Source: Micavibrio sp.
Lineage (GTDB): Bacteria > Pseudomonadota > Alphaproteobacteria > Micavibrionales > Micavibrionaceae
Direction: 5' to 3'
DNA length: 64,000 bases
NCBI GenBank assembly: GCA_026989265.1
Contig: JALSJP010000001.1
Coordinates: 222,471 to 286,470, forward strand
Under the pieces are notes generated by a model, which did no database searches, was not told where the DNA came from, and was given only the letters and a program-made list of their open reading frames with translations. A program made the position numbers and the translations under genes. Shown one piece after another: positions 18,109 through 27,103 of the stretch. Positions within the stretch are counted from its first letter, which is position 1, and each line of letters starts with the position of its first letter.

Positions 18109-19515
18109 TTAGTTACAGCTACCATTACCAGCAATAGATGATGGCGGGTTAAAATAACATCCCGGAGCAGGGCAAACCGCGTCAACATAGCGGTCACCAT
18201 TTGGCGCAGTTACAATATACCCTGTTTTGATAGGGTCAATAGAAGAGCATGAAGTACTATCTCTAAGCCCTAAGAAATGCTCATATGGATCAACGCCGCC
18301 CGCCGCGCCAGGCACTGGGTTAGCCCCAATAAAAGTGCTAGCCCAATTAGGTCGAGGGCCGCTACCAAACAAACCAGTAAGAATAGGGGTTAAAGCCGTC
18401 AAACACCCTGCTGGATTAGATGTAGAGCATCCAGACACATTAGGTAGCCCATGGGATGCTAAACTACATGCAAGCTCTCCAACACTAGGTAAATAATCAG
18501 AAATATTGAAATTATCTGAGGGTACATCACACATAGTCTCTCTGGTTCTAAAGTCGCGCCCAGCAGCAGCTTCATCAGTGTAATTTGGCGTTGTGCTTGC
18601 AGCATCCAAGGATGCCAAAGGATAAAAGCCATCATGATCGGGAGTTACGCCGAACATACCAGATTCAGCTAGCATATTATAACATTTTGATGCTTGCCAT
18701 ACTTGATTCATTCGAGAACAAGCATAATTTTGCTTTAAGGCCTCGCCACCGAGTTCAGTAATAACAGAGGAACGCCCGCCAATAAATGTGGCTGGAAAAT
18801 TATTATCCCCATAATATTGTTTATATTCTGATCCATATTCAACAACACAAGCAGCTAAAGTTGGGTTTTCAACAATATCTGCCAGCCTCATAATATTACT
18901 TTGTGTTTCACTAGGAGAATTGTCAGATAATTGGTCAAGCACAAGCATTTCGAGCACCGCATACATAAGAAAGCCATCTGTTCCTAAGCCTGCACCGAGA
19001 GGGTCATTAATCAAGCTAATATTATAAAACACCTCATCAGCATTAATAACAAGCAATCTTGTAAATCTCCCAGCAAGGGAGCCCAAGGCAGATCCAAGCA
19101 TCCCCCCCATTTCCCCCACTGATGCTTGCGGGTTACCAGGAAAATTCCCCCCTGAATACCTTGTAAGGTGATTAACAAAAGAATCAAAACATGTCATTTG
19201 AAGAACACTATCAGGTCTTGCAATTAAATTATTATTTTGTGTAATCTCACGCTGCCCCTCTTGCCACGCACGATCCTTTAGAACTTCCCAAAATTCTGGG
19301 TCACAAGTCTTACGCTCTGTATCAATAAGAGGATTAAGAATCACCCGAATAGGTGCAAGTATAGTATTTTGAGGTTCTGGCAATCCGCCATAATCCTCCT
19401 CAACAGTAATGGGAACGCTAGCGGCGCGCACAATGGATGTGTCAAGAAGAACAACAATAAAAACCATTATATATATAAAACGAGTAAAAACAGACAAATC
19501 ACTTTTCCAAATCAT
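18109..19515 (-). CDS. Large secreted Cys-rich hypothetical protein
   Basis: The 468-residue protein has an N-terminal membrane/signal segment (FIYIMVFIVVLLDTSIVRAA) and a mature region with many cysteines scattered to the end (RKTCDPEFW, LQMTCFDSF, SSCSSIDPIKTGY, CPAPGCYFNPP). A Gly-rich stretch (GEMGGMLGSALGSLAGRF) lies in the middle. It resembles uncharacterised alphaproteobacterial exported proteins found with secretion or pilus genes, but no such genes are present here. The composition (Asn, Gly, Ser, Cys) suggests disulfide-stabilised envelope or extracellular location. Function unknown. Confidence 0.75.
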   Translation of the reverse strand: MIWKSDLSVFTRFIYIMVFIVVLLDTSIVRAASVPITVEEDYGGLPEPQNTILAPIRVILNPLIDTERKTCDPEFWEVLKDRAWQEGQREITQNNNLIARPDSVLQMTCFDSFVNHLTRYSGGNFPGNPQASVGEMGGMLGSALGSLAGRFTRLLVINADEVFYNISLINDPLGAGLGTDGFLMYAVLEMLVLDQLSDNSPSETQSNIMRLADIVENPTLAACVVEYGSEYKQYYGDNNFPATFIGGRSSVITELGGEALKQNYACSRMNQVWQASKCYNMLAESGMFGVTPDHDGFYPLASLDAASTTPNYTDEAAAGRDFRTRETMCDVPSDNFNISDYLPSVGELACSLASHGLPNVSGCSTSNPAGCLTALTPILTGLFGSGPRPNWASTFIGANPVPGAAGGVDPYEHFLGLRDSTSCSSIDPIKTGYIVTAPNGDRYVDAVCPAPGCYFNPPSSIAGNGSCN

Positions 19516-19579
19516 AAAATAACCACCTTTAACAGCTTAGCATATAGGAAAAGCATCTGCATAGTTTTGAATTATATAA

Positions 19580-20011
19580 TTATATCATCGATTGATAATT
19601 TTGGTCATTCATTTCTTGAATATCATCTTCTGAAAGATCAAAATGCCGCCCAAGCTCTTCTATAATGACTTGGCGCATCAATATTTGCAAGTCCTCGCCA
19701 GTCTCACTCCACATATCAAGAAGAGGTCTTCTGTAAAGCACTAAAACATCGTCGTTACTTGCCGTTTTTTGTTCAATCCCTGGCGCAATAGATTTGCCAC
19801 TTTTATATAAAGCAAGCAGATCAAACGGATCATCTAGGCTTAAATCATCTTGCAAGGTTTCATCGGCCATATCTTCAATGATAAGGATTAGCTCTTCGCA
19901 ATGGCATGATAGCTCCTCAGGCAGTGACTCCGCTATAAGCTCGCCAATCACCTCTAAATCCTCAAGGCTTGGGGCGGTTGTGTAATTCATGATAATGCGC
20001 TTAGTATTCAT
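19580..20011 (-). CDS. Zincin-like (PF06262-type) protein lacking the HExxH zinc motif
   Basis: The 143-residue protein follows the alphaproteobacterial metallopeptidase-like family: N-terminal PSLEDLEVIGELIAESLPEEL, central DDPFDLLALYKSGKSI, VLVLYRRPLLDMWSETGEDL, and a C-terminal helix where the family has HExxHHFG. Here that helix reads IIEELGRHFDLSEDDI, with both zinc-binding histidines replaced (Glu118 and Arg122). It is therefore unlikely to bind zinc in the usual way. ATG 20011 was chosen over the upstream ATG at 20044, which adds a non-family leader. ATG 19990 is also possible. Confidence 0.75.
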   Translation of the reverse strand: MNTKRIIMNYTTAPSLEDLEVIGELIAESLPEELSCHCEELILIIEDMADETLQDDLSLDDPFDLLALYKSGKSIAPGIEQKTASNDDVLVLYRRPLLDMWSETGEDLQILMRQVIIEELGRHFDLSEDDIQEMNDQNYQSMI

Positions 20012-20110
20012 AAAAAAGCATATTATTGTGAGTCGCCAAGGCAATCAATATTTTAAATGAAGTTTCCAGCAAAATAATGTATAATAATTATATATGAAAG
20101 GATTCGCACC

Positions 20111-20287
20111 ATGGAACTTCCCGCATCGATAGCAGCAAGCGCTGCACTTGCACGTCAAAACATGACAATGTCAGTGATTAAGCAAAATGCCGAGCAAGGG
20201 AAAGCCATTGCAAATATAATTGAGAATTCAATTATATCCACTCCTGTTAATGGCACTCGCGGAGTTAGTGTTAATTTCTCAGTTTAA
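20111..20287 (+). CDS. Small YjfB-like (putative motility) protein
   Basis: A 58-residue frame is preceded by AAGGA (20098-20102) eight bases upstream. The product [20 protein letters not shown]... followed by [20 protein letters not shown] looks like the short helical YjfB family of putative motility proteins, with a Gly/Val-rich tail. Its stop overlaps the convergent hemA stop by four bases. No flagellar genes lie nearby. Family assignment is tentative; the coding call rests on the ribosome-binding site and helix pattern. Confidence 0.5.
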   Translation: MELPASIAASAALARQNMTMSVIKQNAEQGKAIANIIENSIISTPVNGTRGVSVNFSV

Positions 20288-21510
20288 GCGGCAACACTAC
20301 CCAGCATACTATGATTGCGCCATAGATCCTGCAAAGCATTAGCCATAAATTTAACATCATCAAGAGAGTGCGCCGCCGTAGCGGTTAGGCGCAAACGCTC
20401 TGTCCCACGCGGAACAGTGGGATAGTTAATTGGCTGCACATATATATTATACTCACGCATAAGGATATCGGTTACATCCTTGCAGCATGTAGCCTCCCCC
20501 ACAACCAGCGGAACTATATGGCTCTCGCCTTTCATGAATGGCAGTCCCGCTTCACTAAGCATTGATTTAAGCAACGCCACATTTTCACGCACTTTTGCGC
20601 GCTCAACGCCCGAGACTTTCAAATGTTCAACAGCAGCCATAGCGGCGGCAGATACAGCGGGCGGCAAAGCGGTGGTGAATATAAAGCTTGGTGAGTAAGA
20701 GCGCACAGCGTCAATTATAGCAGTATTAGCAGTAATAAACCCGCCCATAGCACCATATCCCTTGCCAAACGTCCCCTCAATAACATCAATACGATCCATA
20801 AGCCCGCGCTCTTCTGCGATTCCTCCGCCACGAGAACCATATAAACCAACGGCATGCACTTCATCAAGATAAGTCATTGCATTATATTTATCCGCAAGAT
20901 CCGCAATTTCCTTGATCGGCGCAATGTCACCCTCCATAGAATAAACGGATTCAAATACAATGATTTTAGGGCGCTTTATATCGACGGATTTAAGTAAATC
21001 CTCCAAATGTTCTAAATCATTATGGCGGTAAATAAGTTTTTGCTGCTTGCTGTCTTTCATGCCATGGATCATAGATGCGTGATTAAGCTCATCCGAGAAG
21101 AATGCACATTCAGGTAGTAGCTTACCCAGCGTGCCAAGTGCGCCCTCATTAGCAACATACCCCGAAGACATAACAAGCCCCGCCTCTTTATTGTGAAGAT
21201 CGGCAACGCACGCCTCAAGTTCAACAACATAGCGGGTTGTCCCCGAAATATTACGAGTGCCACCCGCCCCTGCGCCTGAATTTTCTAATGCCTCGCGCGC
21301 GGCTTTTATGACCTTCGGGTGTTGCCCCATAGCTAGATAATCATTATTACACCATATAGTAACTTCTTTTTCTGTGCCGTTAGGGCTGCGATAAACAGCC
21401 TTAGGAAAGCGCCCCGCTTTGCGCTCAAGATTAGCAAAAATTCTATAACGCCCCTCAGACTTAACCGCGTCAACGCATTTTTGGTAATGCTTATTATAAT
21501 CTATAGACAT
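20284..21510 (-). CDS. hemA: 5-aminolevulinate synthase
   Basis: The 408-residue PLP enzyme condenses glycine with succinyl-CoA to 5-aminolevulinate, the first step of haem synthesis by the C4 route typical of alphaproteobacteria. Visible are GSGAGGTRN-type glycine-rich motif ([15 protein letters not shown]), [26 protein letters not shown], and the PLP-lysine segment [14 protein letters not shown]. Length is normal. It is divergent from a PfkB-fold gene. It is the strongest single pointer to an alphaproteobacterium in the window. Confidence 0.97.
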   Translation of the reverse strand: MSIDYNKHYQKCVDAVKSEGRYRIFANLERKAGRFPKAVYRSPNGTEKEVTIWCNNDYLAMGQHPKVIKAAREALENSGAGAGGTRNISGTTRYVVELEACVADLHNKEAGLVMSSGYVANEGALGTLGKLLPECAFFSDELNHASMIHGMKDSKQQKLIYRHNDLEHLEDLLKSVDIKRPKIIVFESVYSMEGDIAPIKEIADLADKYNAMTYLDEVHAVGLYGSRGGGIAEERGLMDRIDVIEGTFGKGYGAMGGFITANTAIIDAVRSYSPSFIFTTALPPAVSAAAMAAVEHLKVSGVERAKVRENVALLKSMLSEAGLPFMKGESHIVPLVVGEATCCKDVTDILMREYNIYVQPINYPTVPRGTERLRLTATAAHSLDDVKFMANALQDLWRNHSMLGSVAA

Positions 21511-21616
21511 ATGACCTACTCTTTCACTATCCGCTTATTATTGTCTTTTACAGCAAAATATCAAGATTTTCCTTTAATTATTTTTATAGTTTGCAGAAAT
21601 GCGCTATTACTTAATA

Positions 21617-22375
21617 ATGATAGTAAGCTTTGGTTATATATGTATGGAATTGCAAATGGATATAAGCGGCGAGCTTGCATTTCCATGCGCGGTAAAGTCC
21701 AGAAATTCTCATCTAGTTATCGGGGGTAGTGCCACTAACCAAGCAATATCAGCGGCAAGATGCGGGGCTAAAGCCTCTTTGATCGGCACTATAGGTAATG
21801 ATATTTTCGGGAAAACTATATTAGCTACATTAAGAAGAGAAGGCATTCACAGCTCTGGAATAGTTAAATCAGATGAACCAACCTCTATAATCAACTCTAT
21901 AACCATCCCCAACGGTCAGCAAGCCTCTATAATAATGGAAGGAGCAAGTAACAATATATCTGCAAAGCAAATTCCTGATAATTTACTCAATGAAAAGACA
22001 TTGTTGCTACTGCAAAATGATATAAATATAGAGACAAATACAGATATCCTAAAACGCTGCAAAAAAGGCGGGGCAAAATCTATAATATGCGTAAGCCATG
22101 AAAATAATATAGATAAAGCTCTATTTGATTATTCAGATATCCAGATAATAAATGAGCAAGTTTCTTACTGTGATAATAAAAGTACTATTAAGGTAAAATA
22201 CACAAGCAAAGCATTCGATGCATTTTGCGGTAGCTTCGCCGCATGTTTTCAAGCAGGGCTAGCCTTAGAGCTATCCACAAAATACGGGCATGTAGCAGCT
22301 CAAAAATATATGGAGAGTGGTAGCTTTCCCTATATTTGTGATATAGAAGAAGATGTCAAAAACCTAAAAGCTTAG
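21617..22375 (+). CDS. Short, divergent PfkB-family sugar/nucleoside kinase-like protein
   Basis: The 252-residue protein opens like PfkB kinases (MIVSFGYICMELQM) and has the N-terminal GG motif region LVIGGSATNQAISAARCGAK and IGTIGNDIFGKTILATLRREGI. The C-terminal anion-hole motif GAGDAF reads KAFDAFCGSF: the catalytic Asp is kept, but both glycines are gone. It is also some 50 residues shorter than usual. Start 21617 aligns with the family; an upstream ATG at 21599 is possible. Activity is doubtful. It is convergent with a TetR gene, overlapping by 20 bases. Confidence 0.7.
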   Translation: MIVSFGYICMELQMDISGELAFPCAVKSRNSHLVIGGSATNQAISAARCGAKASLIGTIGNDIFGKTILATLRREGIHSSGIVKSDEPTSIINSITIPNGQQASIIMEGASNNISAKQIPDNLLNEKTLLLLQNDINIETNTDILKRCKKGGAKSIICVSHENNIDKALFDYSDIQIINEQVSYCDNKSTIKVKYTSKAFDAFCGSFAACFQAGLALELSTKYGHVAAQKYMESGSFPYICDIEEDVKNLKA

Positions 22376-22922
22376 CCGCCCTATCTGCACGCTCAAGCGT
22401 CTTATCCAAATACGCCATTGTTTTGGATAAATCTTCGCTATCATCCTTAATCCAAACCATTAAGACTTTAATGTAAACACCTGTTAAGCCAGTAACTTTT
22501 ATCGCCCCGCTAATTCCAGAAATTTCTATTCCAGATATTTCAAGCATCCAGCTCATAGAGCGACATAAATGCGGCATAGAGATAATAACTTGCTTAGGGT
22601 CGCACTTAAAGGACTCTAATATCGCACAAACGCCATCGCGATGTTCGTTTAATGCCTCATAGCGATCCATCATAAGGTCAAATAAGCGCTCGCGCTCACT
22701 GTCAGAATTATCACCAGAAACATCAATATCATCTAGTAACTTTTTATCAATCGCCCGCCCTAGCATGGTAAGGATATCGCTTTTATCATCAATGGCATCA
22801 TATAAATCAGAGGCGCTTATGCCTGCATGCTCTGCTATATCGCGCAAGCTTGTATATTCCCAGCCCTGCTCTACCGCCAAATGCAGCGCCGAATCAATGA
22901 TTTTCTTACTTTTTTTATCCAT
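22356..22922 (-). CDS. TetR-family transcriptional regulator
   Basis: The 188-residue protein has an N-terminal TetR helix-turn-helix (about residues 8-50: ALHLAVEQGWEYTSLRDIAE then HAGISASDLYDAIDDKSDIL) and an all-helical ligand domain. The C-terminal region VYIKVLMVWIKDDSEDLSKT and MAYLDKTLERADRAAK resembles the COQ9/TetR-like group seen in alphaproteobacteria, which may bind lipids rather than regulate. The ligand and targets cannot be read. The start faces the PfkB-like adenosine kinase gene about 190 bases away. Confidence 0.85.
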   Translation of the reverse strand: MDKKSKKIIDSALHLAVEQGWEYTSLRDIAEHAGISASDLYDAIDDKSDILTMLGRAIDKKLLDDIDVSGDNSDSERERLFDLMMDRYEALNEHRDGVCAILESFKCDPKQVIISMPHLCRSMSWMLEISGIEISGISGAIKVTGLTGVYIKVLMVWIKDDSEDLSKTMAYLDKTLERADRAAKLLGF

Positions 22923-23107
22923 GCTATTGCTCTTACCCTATAATTTAGTATAGAGATAGAACAATATTTTTTAAAATCACACAAGACTAGTGAAATTAAA
23001 TATAATCATTCATATCTTTATCTGGACAAGGCATGAGTGACGACAAGTATTTTAATACTTTAGGATACGAAATAACGATGTTCCAGATGAATAGAGGAAT
23101 GATTTAA

Positions 23108-24100
23108 ATGTCCAGCACGAAATACGGAGTAATAGCAGTAGGCAACGCGCTTGTTGATGTCATATCACAAGTTTCTGAAGAGTTTATAGCAAAACAAAGC
23201 GACGATCACGGCATGGAAAAAGGCGCTATGACATTGGTTGAAGAGGAGCGCGCGGTTGAGCTTTATTCTCAAATGTCCAAAAGCCTAGAGACTTCTGGCG
23301 GCTCTGCTGCTAATACAATGGCTGGATTTGCTTCATTTGGCGGCAAGGGCGCATTTACTGGCAAGGTTGCAGATGATGCGCTTGGTAAGGTTTTTCAAGA
23401 AGATATACGTTCATTAGGCGTTAATTTTGAAACGCAACCACTTATAGTTGGCGCGTCTACAGGGCGCTGCATGATATTAGTTACACCTGATGCAGACAGA
23501 ACAATGAACACATTTCTTGGGGCGAGCATTGAGCTAAGCCCTATTGATATTGATCAAAACATCATTGCTTCCGCGCAAATAACTTATCTTGAAGGCTATT
23601 TATTTGATCGCGCCCAAGCAAAAGCAGCATTCATTGCCGCGGCTAATTACGCGCATGAAGCGGGGCATAAAATTGCCCTCACCCTATCCGATCCATTTTG
23701 CGTAGATCGCCACCGCCACGACTTTTTAGACCTTGTGGAAAACCATGTGGATATATTGTTCGCAAATGAGGATGAAATAAAATCCCTGTTCATGCAAGAA
23801 GAGTTTGACGATGCGATAAGCGCAATAAGCAAGCATGTTGATATTGCCGCAATAACTCGCAGTGAAAAAGGCGCGGTTATTATCTCTAAAGGCGAGCAAA
23901 TAAAAATTGATGCCGTCCCTGTTGAAAATGTAATTGATACAACTGGCGCAGGCGACCAATTCGCGGCTGGCTTTTTATATGGTCTTACCGAAGGAAAACC
24001 ACTTGCGGAATGCGGAAAGCTAGGCGCAATCGCTGCCGCCGAAGTTATATCTCATATAGGTCCAAGGCCAGCGGTTAAGCTCGCCGATCTAGCGGCTTAA
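23108..24100 (+). CDS. PfkB-family kinase, adenosine kinase-like
   Basis: The 330-residue ribokinase-fold enzyme has the adenosine-kinase subgroup N-terminus AVGNALVDVISQVSEEF, the METHIONINE-Glu-Lys-Gly-Ala-Met segment MEKGAMTLVEEE, SGGSAANTMAGFASFGGKGAF, and the intact C-terminal catalytic motif DTTGAGDQFAAGFLYGL. Such alphaproteobacterial proteins phosphorylate nucleosides or sugars using ATP; adenosine is a guess from the subgroup. It is full length. It stands alone, with a TetR gene divergent upstream and a secreted-protein gene downstream. Confidence 0.88.
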   Translation: MSSTKYGVIAVGNALVDVISQVSEEFIAKQSDDHGMEKGAMTLVEEERAVELYSQMSKSLETSGGSAANTMAGFASFGGKGAFTGKVADDALGKVFQEDIRSLGVNFETQPLIVGASTGRCMILVTPDADRTMNTFLGASIELSPIDIDQNIIASAQITYLEGYLFDRAQAKAAFIAAANYAHEAGHKIALTLSDPFCVDRHRHDFLDLVENHVDILFANEDEIKSLFMQEEFDDAISAISKHVDIAAITRSEKGAVIISKGEQIKIDAVPVENVIDTTGAGDQFAAGFLYGLTEGKPLAECGKLGAIAAAEVISHIGPRPAVKLADLAA

Positions 24101-24181
24101 ACCCAACTTAGATTACATAACTTGACTTAAGTCTCTTTGTTCTATACATTACTATAAATTATATAGATATAGGGACTTAAC

Positions 24182-24763
24182 ATGAGCGTAAAATTACCGA
24201 CATTATTTCTAATGGCAACGGTTGCATCTAACGCAGTTACGGCGGGAAGCCCCGTAGATGACTTCATAGAAGGTGTTTCTGGGAATAATGCATGGAACAC
24301 CACATCAACTTGCGTAGCCTCTGCAAAAAATAGAGAATTTTTTGATCACGTCAATATACCTAACTGTATCAAAAACAAGTTTAATAAACTGGAGAAAGTA
24401 ATATCTGATGATAAAATATACATTCTTGAAGGTGGAGATCAAATTTATATATATGACGCTGATGATGGTCACGCAAAAGGTCGAATCAATTTAACTTGGG
24501 ATACAGTGCAACCTGAACATAGCGAAAATGATATCCCATATAACAATTTAACCAATAGAGCCAAAAGAGAATTCCAATCAGCTATTCTAGCTGTCTGCGG
24601 CAACATATTACAAAACAAATATAATGTAACTAACAAAACCCAAGAAGAAATAAATGCCTATTACGAAGAACACCCTAGAATGAACAATAAATACGGCGTG
24701 CATATTGGAATAAATAATCGCATAAAAAATATTGAACAATTTGTAGAAGAGCGTTGCCCCTAA
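24182..24763 (+). CDS. Secreted hypothetical protein with four cysteines
   Basis: The 193-residue protein has a signal peptide (KLPTLFLMATVASNAVTAG) and a soluble Asn/Lys-rich mature domain with Cys at TSTCVAS, IPNCIKN, LAVCGNI and the C-terminal ERCP, probably two disulfides. No family was recognised. An AGGGA site precedes the start, and TTGACT-N15-TATACA (24122-24148) is a possible promoter. The stop overlaps the convergent macro-domain gene by four bases. Confidence 0.7.
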   Translation: MSVKLPTLFLMATVASNAVTAGSPVDDFIEGVSGNNAWNTTSTCVASAKNREFFDHVNIPNCIKNKFNKLEKVISDDKIYILEGGDQIYIYDADDGHAKGRINLTWDTVQPEHSENDIPYNNLTNRAKREFQSAILAVCGNILQNKYNVTNKTQEEINAYYEEHPRMNNKYGVHIGINNRIKNIEQFVEERCP

Positions 24764-25323
24764 CCTTCCCAGCCATTTGCGCGTAGACTACGCTCAAAAT
24801 GTTCCATCATGTCCCTATCTTGGCAGGATATGCGAACCTCTTTAAAGCTTTCCGACATACGGTCACTTATACCTTGCACTATAAGACGCGCGGCTTTTGC
24901 CTTTGGATATGCCCCCTTGCCTGATGCAAGCGGCGGAAAAGCAATGGTTTCAAGCAACATACAGCGCGATAGCTCCATAATTTTGCGCACTACGCCCGAT
25001 AAATGCGCATCATTCATATCAAATTCAGTGCGAAAATGCGGCAATATTCCAACAAATATATGCTTAGCTGGTAGCTCAAATGCAGGGATAGCGTAAACAT
25101 CGCCCGCCCTTGGCTTATATATATTATCCAAGATAAATTCATCCAGATTATGCCCGCTCGCCGCCATAACGGATTTGTTTATACTTCCGCGATAATCAAG
25201 TGTTTGAGGGATAATAATAGCGATAGCATCAACCTCTTGCAAGGCAACATCTCCGCGCACCAAGTTAATGCGCTCAAAAAACGAGTTGGAGGATTGCCCT
25301 GATTTTGATATTACTAACTTCAT
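24760..25323 (-). CDS. Macro-domain (Appr-1''-p processing) protein, divergent
   Basis: The 187-residue protein has the macro-domain order: INLVRGDVALQEVDAIAIII (first strand and Asp), a GSINKSVMAASG helix start, AGDVYAIPAFELPAKHIFVG, and the loop FPPLASGKGAYPKAKAARLI. Macro domains bind ADP-ribose and its derivatives, and some hydrolyse ADP-ribose-protein bonds. The usual NAAN motif is replaced by IIPQ and the GGGGVD loop by YRGSIN, so hydrolase activity is doubtful. The start codon shares the CATG at 25321-25324 with the divergent binding-protein gene. Confidence 0.75.
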   Translation of the reverse strand: MKLVISKSGQSSNSFFERINLVRGDVALQEVDAIAIIIPQTLDYRGSINKSVMAASGHNLDEFILDNIYKPRAGDVYAIPAFELPAKHIFVGILPHFRTEFDMNDAHLSGVVRKIMELSRCMLLETIAFPPLASGKGAYPKAKAARLIVQGISDRMSESFKEVRISCQDRDMMEHFERSLRANGWEG

Positions 25324-25337
25324 GATAAAATATTATA
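25286..25337. promoter_or_regulatory. Overlapping divergent promoters around a shared CATG start
   Basis: Plus strand: TTGGAG (25286-25291), 17 bases, TATTAC (25309-25314), then seven bases to ATG 25322. Minus strand: TATAAT (25337-25332), then eight bases to the ATG at 25323. In both directions the transcript would start at or next to the start codon, so both mRNAs would be nearly leaderless. Each promoter lies inside the other gene. Confidence 0.45.
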
Positions 25338-27010
25338 CAGCTATTATTACTATTTCCTTTATTTTTATAAGTTTTCCTGCTCAAGCGGAAGATAAAATAT
25401 TTGGTCTTGCCATGCATGGGCAAGCTAAATATAGCGATAAAGACACTCACCTTGCCTATGTGAATGCTAATGCTCCTAAAGGCGGAGGGCTCAAAATCGC
25501 GGCGATAGGCACGTTTGACAGCCTCAACCCCTACTCTATCAAAGGGATAGCGGCAAAAAACATGAATCTTGTTTATGACCGACTGATGCGCAGAGTTTGG
25601 GATGAACCATTTACAATGTACCCTCTAATCGCCGAGCATGTAGAAATGGCGCAAGACAGATCATGGATAATATTTCACATTAATCCAAAAGCGCGCTTTC
25701 ATGATGACACGCCAATAACCGCGCAAGATGTTTTATTCTCCTATAAGACACTAAAAGAGCATGGCAGACCAAATATGCGCAATATTTATAAGCTTGTATC
25801 AAAAGCGGAAATATTAGACGCAAACATCATCAAATTCAGCTTAAGCGAGGATAGAACACGTGAAACTGTAATGATAATAGCAATGATGCCCGTATTATCC
25901 CAAAAATGGTGGGGCGAGCGTGAATTTAACTCCACAACAATTGAAATGCCCCTGCTTAATGGTGCTTACCGCATAAAAGAGTTTGATATAGGGCGGAAAA
26001 TCACCTATGAGCGCGCTTCTGATTATTGGGCTAAAGATTTATTTGTAAATAAAGGGCAGTATAATTTTGACACTGTAACTTATGAATATTTCCGCGATGA
26101 TACTATCGCATTAGAAGCATTCAAAAAAGGTGATCTAAATCTCCGCCGTGAATGGGATGTTGGCAAATGGAATGCAGCTTATAATGGCATGATAAAAGAT
26201 AATACGCAGCTAAACTCCCCCCATCAAAGACCAGAGCGCGCGCATGGCTTTATATTTAACCTGCGCCGCGAGCCATTTAATGATATAAATGTACGCAAGG
26301 CTTTGTCACTTGCTTTTGATTATGATTGGGTGGCTAAAAATATTTTCCACGGCGAGTTTAAGCGTATAGAAAGCTTTTTTCCTAACTCATCCTTAAAATA
26401 CCCCATATTACATGAAAAGATGGATTTATCCCTTCGTCAAAAATTGAAAATAGCATCAGGTATTTTGCAAGATGCAGGCTGGATTATTGAGAATGGCAAG
26501 CTTGTCAATAAAGATACAAGTAAGCCATTTAGCTTTGAGCTTATGATTTCAACCAAGCAAGAAGAAAAAATAGCTATAACATATCAAAAAACGCTACAAA
26601 GACTTGGCATTGATATGCGCATAAGAATGAATGACAGCGCAACATTCCAGAAACGCAAAAGCATCTATGACTATGATATGATTGCATTTTTCTGGCAAAA
26701 CAGCCTCTCCCCAGGAACAGAGCAAGCTCTATACTGGTCATGCGCCGCCGCTAATGAGCCGTCGCGATTTAATTATTCAGGAATATGCAACGCTGAGCTT
26801 GATAATTTTGTAGAAAAAATAGCGGATGCAAAAACCTATGATGATTTAACAAAATATGCGCATGAAATTGATCGTATATTACTATCACAATATATTTCCA
26901 TACCACTATTTTACAAAGGTTTGGACTATATAGCTCATCACAAAAATATAAAGCATAGCGATATAGTGCCGATATATGGGGCAGTCATTGAAAGCTGGTG
27001 GATGGATTAA
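25322..27010 (+). CDS. Family 5 extracellular solute-binding protein, YejA-like
   Basis: The 562-residue periplasmic binding protein starts with a signal peptide (MIKYYTAIITISFIFISFPAQA). It then shows the YejA-type pattern: FGLAMHGQAKYSDKD, NANAPKGGGLKIAAIGTFDS, LNPYSIKG, an AEHVEMAQD... segment, and the family-5 RFHDDTPITAQDVLFSYKTL motif. It probably delivers oligopeptides or related ligands to an ABC permease, but no permease or ATPase genes are adjacent. ATG 25322 was chosen because it begins the signal peptide. The upstream in-frame ATG lies inside the macro gene. Confidence 0.9.
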   Translation: MIKYYTAIITISFIFISFPAQAEDKIFGLAMHGQAKYSDKDTHLAYVNANAPKGGGLKIAAIGTFDSLNPYSIKGIAAKNMNLVYDRLMRRVWDEPFTMYPLIAEHVEMAQDRSWIIFHINPKARFHDDTPITAQDVLFSYKTLKEHGRPNMRNIYKLVSKAEILDANIIKFSLSEDRTRETVMIIAMMPVLSQKWWGEREFNSTTIEMPLLNGAYRIKEFDIGRKITYERASDYWAKDLFVNKGQYNFDTVTYEYFRDDTIALEAFKKGDLNLRREWDVGKWNAAYNGMIKDNTQLNSPHQRPERAHGFIFNLRREPFNDINVRKALSLAFDYDWVAKNIFHGEFKRIESFFPNSSLKYPILHEKMDLSLRQKLKIASGILQDAGWIIENGKLVNKDTSKPFSFELMISTKQEEKIAITYQKTLQRLGIDMRIRMNDSATFQKRKSIYDYDMIAFFWQNSLSPGTEQALYWSCAAANEPSRFNYSGICNAELDNFVEKIADAKTYDDLTKYAHEIDRILLSQYISIPLFYKGLDYIAHHKNIKHSDIVPIYGAVIESWWMD

Positions 27011-27015
27011 AATAA

Positions 27016-27033
27016 TCAATATAATTATATTGA
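27016..27033. other. 18-bp perfect AT palindrome
   Basis: TCAATATAATTATATTGA reads the same on both strands, just after the binding-protein stop. There is no GC core or poly-T, so it is not a convincing terminator. It could be an operator for the next gene or chance in AT-rich DNA. Confidence 0.3.
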
Positions 27034-27103
27034 GGTTAAACATTATTCTTGCTATGATTCTAACTGGTTTATTATAAACTTGTCACAAAATAGAGATCTT
27101 CCC

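Noticed and set aside
22260..22290. Near-match to a DnaA box (CTATCCACA) in the short PfkB gene
   Set aside because: Single copy with a mismatch, unlike the cluster in ruvX.
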